Source of the DNA: Flavobacterium sp. TAB 87
GTDB taxonomy: Bacteria; Bacteroidota; Bacteroidia; Flavobacteriales; Flavobacteriaceae
DNA length: 64,000 nt
Assembly (NCBI RefSeq): GCF_001529295.1
Contig: NZ_LLWK01000037.1
Coordinates: forward strand, 310,001 to 374,000
Direction: 5' to 3'
The notes under the pieces are model-generated. The model saw nothing but the letters and a program-made list of their open reading frames with translations. It made no database searches and had not been told where the DNA came from. This document shows positions 58,323 through 64,000 of the stretch, piece after piece. Numbering within the stretch: position 1 is the stretch's first letter; every line of letters starts with the position of its first letter. The translations under genes were made by a program, and so were the position numbers.

Positions 58323-58772
58323 TTATTTCTTGTCTTTTAGCAATTGATAGTAAAAGGCAGGAACAAATAACAAAACAAAAAGAGGTTGAATTAAAAAGCG
58401 ACGTACATAAAAAAGCAGCCAAGCACTTTCGCTTCCTTTTAAATATATAATGGCGTAGAAAAAACCAATTAGAATTATAAAAAAAATGATGTACAAAAAT
58501 GTACTGAATTTTAAAATAGACTCATCTCTAAAAATTGCATATATTATTCCTAAGGAAAATATCGCATTAAGTACGTACCTCAAGGTTATATTAAAACCCA
58601 AATGCAATCCATCAAAAGCGGGAAAATCTGAATTTTTAAAATCCTCTTTGAAATAATTCAAAAATGGATCGTAAAAAAGCAAATCTTCAAAAGCACGGAT
58701 AATCGCTAAACCCACCACTAATATTGTGACAATTGCAATTTTGAGCACGAGACCTTTTTTATTAATCTGCAT
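58323..58772 (-). CDS. Exosortase F system-associated membrane protein
   Basis: The 149-residue protein has four hydrophobic segments and overlaps the end of xrtF by 11 bp. It begins MQINKKGLVLKIAIVTILVV and has the family-typical RAFEDLLFYDPFLNYFK after helix 1. Its constant pairing with XrtF in flavobacteria is the basis of the name; the role is not known. Confidence 0.88.
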   Translation of the reverse strand: MQINKKGLVLKIAIVTILVVGLAIIRAFEDLLFYDPFLNYFKEDFKNSDFPAFDGLHLGFNITLRYVLNAIFSLGIIYAIFRDESILKFSTFLYIIFFIILIGFFYAIIYLKGSESAWLLFYVRRFLIQPLFVLLFVPAFYYQLLKDKK

Positions 58773-59292
58773 ATTTAGAGTATTTGGTTATCCATACAAA
58801 CCATAAAATAAAAACCATTCCGTAAATAATTAATGGAAATAAAACACCGTGAAGAAAATGTGTGTATTGAGGAAATTCGTAAAGTAATATGGTAAGCACC
58901 GCAATTCGAAAAACATTTAGCGCATAGATAAATGTAGTTCCTGCCAATATAAAAACTGCTGTCTTTTTAAACGTTCCGGAAAAAGCAACAATAAATGAAA
59001 TAAACAATATAAAAACGCTAACCGCATTACAGCCTTCGACAATACTAACAATTGTTTGGTTTTGATAATACACGTACCATTCATTTAAGACGGGAGCAAT
59101 TGATACCTCGTAACCAAATAACTTTAATGTCCACTCGCTTTGTTTACTCACCAAAGTAGTAATGTCGTCGGCGGTATTTTCATCAAAACCATCTAAATAA
59201 CATTGATATAGAAAGGTTAAAATAATATAGGTCAAAAAAAAGCTGCCTAGAAAAATTAAAAACGGTCGGTATTGCTGTAAGTATTTTTTCAA
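58762..59292 (-). CDS. xrtF: Exosortase family protein XrtF
   Basis: The 176-residue polytopic membrane protein carries the exosortase active-site residues: Cys88 in IVEGCNAVSVFILF, Arg129 in YALNVFRIAVLTIL and His148 in THFLHGVLFPLIIY. Exosortases are transpeptidase-like sorting enzymes. The target proteins of XrtF are not encoded here. Confidence 0.94.
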   Translation of the reverse strand: MKKYLQQYRPFLIFLGSFFLTYIILTFLYQCYLDGFDENTADDITTLVSKQSEWTLKLFGYEVSIAPVLNEWYVYYQNQTIVSIVEGCNAVSVFILFISFIVAFSGTFKKTAVFILAGTTFIYALNVFRIAVLTILLYEFPQYTHFLHGVLFPLIIYGMVFILWFVWITKYSKYAD

Positions 59293-59362
59293 AAGAAATT
59301 TTTAACAAAAATATGTAAATTTTACAGATGGCATTAAATACTTTTACATAAAAATAACTGTT

Positions 59363-59821
59363 ATGAAATTTAAAGAATTACAGCCAAAAATTATCGAATT
59401 AACTACTAATAGCGCAACTTCGAGAGACGAGAAGTTATTAGCAATTTGTGCACTTTTAAGTAACAATATTAGTTACTACAATTGGGTTGGTTTTTATTTT
59501 GCCAATCATGATACCAAAACACTTCATTTAGGTCCTTACGTAGGAGCAGAAACTGATCACACTGTAATTCCGTTTGGAAAAGGAATTTGTGGTCAGGTTG
59601 CCGAAAGCAACTCTAATTTTGTAGTGCCAGACGTAGCAGCTCAAGACAATTATATTGCTTGTAGCTTTACCGTAAAATCTGAAATTGTGATACCGTTATT
59701 TGTAAACGGAATTAATATTGGGCAAATAGACATTGACAGTCACGTTATCGATCCATTTACCGAAGCCGATGAGAAATTTTTAGAATTTGTAAATCAAGAA
59801 GTTGCAAAATTGTTTTCGTAG
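59363..59821 (+). CDS. GAF domain protein, free methionine-(R)-sulfoxide reductase type
   Basis: The 152 residues form a single GAF domain resembling E. coli MsrC: YNWVGFYFANHD, then IPFGKGICGQVAES, VVPDVAAQDNYIACS and KSEIVIPLFVNG. Cys76 and Cys100 match MsrC Cys94 and Cys118 with the same 24-residue spacing. The position of the third enzyme Cys (Cys84) is His66. The enzyme reduces free Met-R-sulfoxide; loss of one redox Cys may change the recycling step. Confidence 0.85.
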   Translation: MKFKELQPKIIELTTNSATSRDEKLLAICALLSNNISYYNWVGFYFANHDTKTLHLGPYVGAETDHTVIPFGKGICGQVAESNSNFVVPDVAAQDNYIACSFTVKSEIVIPLFVNGINIGQIDIDSHVIDPFTEADEKFLEFVNQEVAKLFS

Positions 59822-59844
59822 TACTATTTTTACGAAAAAAATTA

Positions 59845-60831
59845 ATGAGAAAATACCTTTTTCACGTTCTATTTTGTTCCTTTTCCATTTGCTCTTTTGC
59901 TCAGAGCAACGACTCGTACGTTGCTTATACAGATGGTCCTAATAAAATAATTTACTTCGACGCTGATAAAACCCCAACAGATCCAGAGAAAGCAGAGTCT
60001 TTTAGAGTAATTAAAAACTACGCTACAGTAAGCGCGCATTATTATGTATCGGATTATTATAAATCGGGAAGTAAAAAGATGATCGGTACTTTTTTAGATA
60101 ATGATGGTTATCAAGCAGACGGTCAGTTTATCTATTATTATGAAAGTGGAGCCAAACAATCTACTGTCAACTATTTTAAAGGGAAAAAAATAGGAAAAGA
60201 ATACAATTGGTATGAGAACCAAATTCAAAAATCAGAATTAGAATATTTGGCGCAAGGTGAGCTTGAGAAAAGCGAAAAAAGAGTTTTCGACACCTACAAG
60301 ACCAATCAATACTGGGACAGTACCGGTGTTCAAACGGTAAAAGATGGACACGGAGAAATCTCCGAAGAAAATGATCAATTTAAGCGTAATGGAGCCGTCG
60401 AGAACGGCTTACGAAATCGCACTTGGACTGGAAAAAACAAAGAATTAAAATTTACATATAGTGAAGAATATCAAAAAGGAAAATTAATTTCTGGGAAAAG
60501 CATTGACTCACTAAATATTGAACACACCTATACTGTAGCGTTTATTGAACCAAGTCCAAAAAAAGGTAGAAACAGCTTTTATAATTACATTGCCAACAAT
60601 GTCAAAGTACCAAGTCAAATAAAAAACACGGCCTTTGGAAAGATTATGACAACTTTTGTAGTAGATGTAGAAGGAAACATAAAAGACATAAAAATATTTA
60701 AAGGAATACATCCCGATTTAAATGACGAAGTTATAAAAACGATAAAAAAATATGGTGCTTGGAATCCAGGAATTTTAAGAGGAATTCCAATTGAATCGAA
60801 GTTGAAATTACCATTAACTTTTAAAAATTAA
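59845..60831 (+). CDS. Secreted protein with YwqK/MORN-like repeats and a TonB C-terminal domain
   Basis: The 328-residue protein has a signal peptide (about 1-19, ending CSFAQ), a repeat region (about 60-140) with GQFIYYYESGAKQSTVNYFK and similar units, and a C-terminal TonB-C fold (about 245-328) with TTFVVDVEGNIKDIKIFKGI. The signal peptide replaces the usual TonB membrane anchor, so it is unlikely to be an energy transducer; the domain may mediate a peptidoglycan or protein contact. Confidence 0.82.
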   Translation: MRKYLFHVLFCSFSICSFAQSNDSYVAYTDGPNKIIYFDADKTPTDPEKAESFRVIKNYATVSAHYYVSDYYKSGSKKMIGTFLDNDGYQADGQFIYYYESGAKQSTVNYFKGKKIGKEYNWYENQIQKSELEYLAQGELEKSEKRVFDTYKTNQYWDSTGVQTVKDGHGEISEENDQFKRNGAVENGLRNRTWTGKNKELKFTYSEEYQKGKLISGKSIDSLNIEHTYTVAFIEPSPKKGRNSFYNYIANNVKVPSQIKNTAFGKIMTTFVVDVEGNIKDIKIFKGIHPDLNDEVIKTIKKYGAWNPGILRGIPIESKLKLPLTFKN

Positions 60832-60870
60832 AACTAACTAACAATAACCGCAGTTTATTAATATATACTG

Positions 60871-60910
60871 AAAGCCAAATTAATCTTCACCGATTTTTTT
60901 GGCTTTTTTT
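60871..60910 (+). terminator. Terminator of the TonB-C gene
   Basis: AAAGCCAAA and TTTGGCTTT pair across an 18-nt loop, followed by T4 or more. Confidence 0.6.
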
Positions 60911-61010
60911 ATTTATATTTTTTAAAAAGAAAATTAGCTTTTAAATCTGGACTAAAAAATTACTTCTTTTTTAAAACGCAACTTCTTGCTGTAAATCCAA
61001 TTATAATTTA

Positions 61011-61052
61011 TAATTTTGTTTAACTTTATTTAAATATAATTAAACAAAATTA
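61011..61052. promoter_or_regulatory. 13-bp perfect inverted repeat upstream of the light-related cluster
   Basis: TAATTTTGTTTAA (61011-61023) is mirrored exactly at 61040-61052 with a 16-nt spacer. Inside and beyond it, TTTATTTAAAT occurs twice (61025 and 61054). It ends 86 bp before the DUF2452 ATG and is a candidate operator for the cluster. No TAnnTTTG promoter is clear in this gap. Confidence 0.5.
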
Positions 61053-61138
61053 ATTTATTTAAATCAAGCAAATAGATAACCAATTTATATAAAACGAATC
61101 TCCATTTAAAATAAAAACATCAAGAAACACCCTTTAAA

Positions 61139-61537
61139 ATGAAAAAAGAAGTTCCAGACAATGTCGTTTTTTCTGATGAGAAAGGATACAATGCAAGCTT
61201 TTTACCTTATGCGACAAGTGTTGGTGCGCCAGCAATAAAAGTAGACGATATAGCTGCTTGGAAAGGGCGTGGCGTGCATAATGTGAATAAAGAATTTGAA
61301 AGTAAATTTGCTGAACTTAAAGTAGAATATCAAAAACTGATGGAAGAATATCATTGGAACGAAATCATCTACAATGCTAAGTTTTCATTTGAACCAGTAA
61401 TTGGGGAGATCTATCATTTGTATAATAACGCCGATGGAAATCCTTTTTTGTCATTAATTTCTCCATCAGAATGGAACAAAGAACATGTCGGAACCTTTCT
61501 ACTGAACAGCAATAAAAAGTGGGTCGCCATTAAATAA
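61139..61537 (+). CDS. DUF2452 domain-containing protein
   Basis: The 132-residue soluble protein fits DUF2452: DDIAAWKGRGVHNVNKEFES near residues 37-56, a Tyr-rich helix EYHWNEIIYN and SLISPSEWNKEH near the end. Function unknown. It is 11 bp upstream of the flavin reductase gene and heads the run that leads to the photolyases. Confidence 0.83.
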   Translation: MKKEVPDNVVFSDEKGYNASFLPYATSVGAPAIKVDDIAAWKGRGVHNVNKEFESKFAELKVEYQKLMEEYHWNEIIYNAKFSFEPVIGEIYHLYNNADGNPFLSLISPSEWNKEHVGTFLLNSNKKWVAIK

Positions 61538-61548
61538 AAAATCATACA

Positions 61549-62187
61549 ATGAAAAAATATATTACTTCGGAAGATATTGAAACAATGGATAAACAACATT
61601 GCATCAATTTCATCAATAGTTTAGGTGGATTTAAAAGTGTGTGTCTTGTAGGAACGCAAAATGATCAACAACAAACCAACTTGGCTGTTTTTTCGTCTTT
61701 GGTTCATCTTGGCAGCAATCCGCCTTTGTTTGGTTTAATTTCGAGACCTGCAGCTTATGAAAGGCATACTTTAGAAAACTTAATGACTACTGGTTTTTAT
61801 ACCATCAATCATATCAATGAAGGTATTTACAAGCAAGCACATCAAACGGCAGCGCGTTACCCTAGAGAACTTTCTGAATTTGATGCGACTGGTTTAACTA
61901 CTGAATATAAAAATGATTTTTATGCTCCTTTCGTTGCTGAAAGTAACATTCAGTTGGCCATGGAATTCAAGCAAAAAATTGATATTGAACTCAACAATAC
62001 TGTTTTAATTATTGGTGAATTAAAAGCTGCTTACATTCTGCAAAATTGTCAAGCAGCAGATGGCTTTTTAGACTTAGAAATGGCTAATACAATTACGTGT
62101 TCTGGATTAGACAGTTATCATACAACCACTCGCTTGGATCGGTTGTCTTATGCAAAACCCGATAAAGAAATCATATCGATACTTTAA
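61549..62187 (+). CDS. Flavin reductase family protein (FMN-binding split barrel)
   Basis: The 212-residue protein has the split-barrel pattern of flavin reductases: GFKSVCLVGTQNDQQQTNLA, then GSNPPLFGLISRP and TTGFYTINHINEGIYKQAHQ. It likely binds FMN and reduces flavins or another small substrate with NAD(P)H. It is 3 bp upstream of the photolyase-like gene; supplying or reducing flavin is a plausible link. Confidence 0.88.
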   Translation: MKKYITSEDIETMDKQHCINFINSLGGFKSVCLVGTQNDQQQTNLAVFSSLVHLGSNPPLFGLISRPAAYERHTLENLMTTGFYTINHINEGIYKQAHQTAARYPRELSEFDATGLTTEYKNDFYAPFVAESNIQLAMEFKQKIDIELNNTVLIIGELKAAYILQNCQAADGFLDLEMANTITCSGLDSYHTTTRLDRLSYAKPDKEIISIL

Positions 62188-62190
62188 ATT

Positions 62191-63696
62191 TTGATAAAAA
62201 AAGCAGTAAATATTGTTTGGTTTAAACGCGACTTACGTTGTATTGACAATGAAGCACTGTTTCATGCGCATCAGTCAGGATTGCCTTTATTGTTAGTTTA
62301 TTTCTTTGAACCTTCAGTGATGAATTATGCAGATGCCGATGTGCGCCATTGGCGATTTGTTTATGAATCCATACAAGATTTACAAACGAAACTGAATAGT
62401 TCAAATTCTATATTGTATTATTTTCATGCGGAAGTAACAGACGTTTTTTTAGCATTAATTGAGCAGTATGACATTCGAACTGTTTTTTCGCATCAGGAAA
62501 TTGGCAACAAAATTACCTTCGATCGCGATATAGCCATGCAGCAATTTTTGCGAGAAAATAATATTGATTGGAAGGAATTTCAGTTGCACGGCGTGATTCG
62601 AAAACTAAAATCGCGACAACATTGGGAAAAGCGCTGGGAAAATGTGATGCGTTCCGATCCCAAAATGATAAAAGAACAGGAATTAAGTACCATTCAATTA
62701 GAGCTGAATTTTTATAAAAGCATCAAAGGAGCCGAATTGTCATCTGAAATAACAACTCCAAACAAAAACTTTCAGCAAGGCGGTGAACATCTGGCTTGGC
62801 GGTATTTGGACAGTTTCGTTAAAGAGCGTTATGTAAATTATAGCAAACACATCTCTAAACCTGCTTTGAGCAGAAGAGGCTGCAGTCGTTTGTCTCCTTA
62901 TTTAGCATACGGAAACATCAGCATGCGAATGGTCTACCAATACACCAATCAGTTTTACGAAACTTCAAAAAACAAACGCGCCATTTTAAATTTTGTTTCT
63001 CGACTGCATTGGCATTGCCATTTTATGCAAAAATTTGAAGACGAATGTTCAATGGAATTCGAAAACGTAAATAAAGCCTACAATTTATTGGTAAAACCGA
63101 AAAACGAAAAATATATAAAAGCTTGGCAAGAAGGAAAAACTGGTGTTCCTATTGTAGACGCTTGCATGCGTTGTCTGACTGAAACAGGCTATTTGAATTT
63201 TAGAATGCGCGCCATGGTCGTTTCGTTTTTCACTTTTAATTTATGGCAAGATTGGCGGGAACTTCATTTTTTAGCCCGACAATTTTTAGATTATGAACCA
63301 GGCATTCATTATCCACAAATTCAAATGCAATCAGGAACTACGGAAGTGAATACGATCAGGATTTACAATCCCATAAAAAATTCAGAGGAACACGATTCAG
63401 AAGGTGTTTTCATCAAGCAATGGCTCCCTGAACTGGCTGAAATTCCAACTCATTTAATACATGAACCATGGAAGATGAACGAGATGGAACAGCAGTTTTA
63501 CAATTGCATCATTGGGACAGATTACCCCAAACCACTTGTAAACATTGAAGAAACCAGAAAATATGCCAGCGATATTGTCTGGAGTTTTCGAAAAAAAGAG
63601 GAAGTTATTGAAGAAGGAAAACGAATCGTACAAAAACACGTTTCTAACCCAAACAAGCTAAGAAATGCGCGGAATAAAAAAACAAAACCTACCTAG
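62191..63696 (+). CDS. Cryptochrome/photolyase family flavoprotein (MQSG variant)
   Basis: The 501-residue protein begins at TTG and shows the photolyase N-terminal domain ([20 protein letters not shown]) and FAD-binding domain ([36 protein letters not shown]). The usual Asn/Trp-rich active-site stretch is replaced by [20 protein letters not shown], a variant I associate with a separate bacterial branch found with DUF2256 and DASH cryptochromes. Whether it repairs DNA or signals light is unclear. Confidence 0.9.
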   Translation: MIKKAVNIVWFKRDLRCIDNEALFHAHQSGLPLLLVYFFEPSVMNYADADVRHWRFVYESIQDLQTKLNSSNSILYYFHAEVTDVFLALIEQYDIRTVFSHQEIGNKITFDRDIAMQQFLRENNIDWKEFQLHGVIRKLKSRQHWEKRWENVMRSDPKMIKEQELSTIQLELNFYKSIKGAELSSEITTPNKNFQQGGEHLAWRYLDSFVKERYVNYSKHISKPALSRRGCSRLSPYLAYGNISMRMVYQYTNQFYETSKNKRAILNFVSRLHWHCHFMQKFEDECSMEFENVNKAYNLLVKPKNEKYIKAWQEGKTGVPIVDACMRCLTETGYLNFRMRAMVVSFFTFNLWQDWRELHFLARQFLDYEPGIHYPQIQMQSGTTEVNTIRIYNPIKNSEEHDSEGVFIKQWLPELAEIPTHLIHEPWKMNEMEQQFYNCIIGTDYPKPLVNIEETRKYASDIVWSFRKKEEVIEEGKRIVQKHVSNPNKLRNARNKKTKPT

Positions 63697-63802
63697 CAAA
63701 ATCTGTTTGGTCTGCCAAAAGCCCTTCGCTTGGCGCAAAAAATGGGAAAAGAATTGGGAGCAAGTCAAATACTGCAGCGAAAAGTGCAGAAGCAACAAAT
63801 AA
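63665..63802 (+). CDS. DUF2256 domain-containing small zinc-type protein
   Basis: The 45-residue frame ([18 protein letters not shown]) overlaps the end of the photolyase gene by 32 bp. It has CLVC and YCSEKC Cys pairs flanking the Trp-rich [11 protein letters not shown], the full DUF2256 pattern. DUF2256 genes commonly sit next to cryptochrome/photolyase genes. Probably a tiny zinc-binding protein; function unknown. Confidence 0.88.
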   Translation: MRGIKKQNLPSKICLVCQKPFAWRKKWEKNWEQVKYCSEKCRSNK

Positions 63803-63942
63803 AAAATTCAAATTTCACTCCTTATCTCCATCGCTTTCTTTTAAAGGAGCTCACTATTTAATCCAATAAATGCTAGAAATAAAAACGCATCGTTGCCAAA
63901 TCGCCTACAAAGCCATTACTAATTTTAAAATACAAGTAAGTT

Positions 63943-64000
63943 ATGATACAAACAGGAATAGTTTGGTTTAAAACCGACTTAAGAATAGAAGATAATGAAA
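63943..64000 (+). CDS. Cryptochrome/photolyase, N-terminal fragment (runs off the window)
   Basis: Only about 19 residues are present: MIQTGIVWFKTDLRIEDNE. GIVWFKTDLR-I-DN is the photolyase N-terminal signature. Placed after DUF2256, it is probably a DASH-type cryptochrome, but the deciding region is outside the window. Confidence 0.75.
   Translation, partial: MIQTGIVWFKTDLRIEDNE

Noticed and set aside
63869..63970. 33-codon ORF between DUF2256 and the second photolyase
   Set aside because: It overlaps the photolyase start, lacks any motif and is expected by chance.

Overview
The window is a strongly AT-rich chromosomal segment from a member of the Flavobacteriaceae, most likely Flavobacterium. 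The evidence is the gliding/type IX secretion cluster gldK-gldL-gldM-gldN, an XrtF exosortase with its partner, Bacteroidota-style promoters (TAnnTTTG around -7, in the best cases with TTG about 19 nt upstream), weak or absent Shine-Dalgarno sequences, and many families largely confined to this phylum (GSCFA, HYC_CC_PP, DUF4230, TonB-dependent receptors). I see no phage, insertion sequence, CRISPR array or rRNA operon. There are two tRNA genes (initiator Met and Glu).

Layout. 1-5.4 kb: the start of a TamB-like protein, a DUF4230 protein, a GSCFA protein and alaS, all on the minus strand. 5.6-9.0 kb: an M23 envelope peptidase, a MerR-like regulator and a LemA/TPM/TPM set on the plus strand. 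9.1-12.4 kb: an Rrf2-type regulator, a perfect TAATTC-N4-GAATTA palindrome next to a -7 element, a previously hidden 28-codon gene ending in Met-Cys-Met-Cys-Trp, and a TonB-dependent receptor. 12.4-17 kb: a HAD-like lipoprotein with a Glu at the nucleophile position, then der, a small membrane protein and era, then tRNA-fMet. 17-19 kb: a PRC-barrel protein, a 55-aa membrane protein and truC. 20-26 kb: a porin, a CitT-like dicarboxylate carrier and a complete B-type succinate dehydrogenase/fumarate reductase, which read as one transport-plus-respiration operon. 26-35 kb: tRNA-Glu and assorted metabolic, envelope and lipid genes, including a divergent lipid kinase/App1 phosphatase pair. 35-47 kb: an ABC-F ATPase, DUF983, an FAD oxidoreductase, gldKLMN, an arginase-fold protein with degraded metal ligands, and topA. 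47.6-54.5 kb: miaB, a sigma-54 activator, lptE, a TPR protein, secG, groES and groEL. 54.6-59.3 kb: DedA, a probable extracytoplasmic copper/heavy-metal set (HMA protein, TonB receptor with a Cys-Cys plug, HYC_CC_PP protein) and the XrtF pair. 59.3-64 kb: a GAF/fRMsr protein, a TonB-C protein, and a light-related cluster (DUF2452, flavin reductase, photolyase-like protein, DUF2256, start of a second cryptochrome/photolyase) preceded by a 13-bp perfect inverted repeat.

Most of the window is conserved core genome. The best candidate for an undescribed system is the Rrf2 regulator / operator / Cys-Met-Cys-Trp micro-gene / TonB receptor unit at 9.15-12.34 kb. It looks like a regulated uptake locus in which the peptide is either a cysteine-sensing leader or a small functional peptide. 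Secondary candidates are the palindrome-controlled copper-type TonB locus, the arginase-fold apparent pseudoenzyme next to the gliding genes, the Glu-for-Asp HAD protein, and a recurring terminator family with GNRA loops. Promoter and operator calls rest on pattern matching by eye. Family names come from recognising motifs in the translations, not from a database search.
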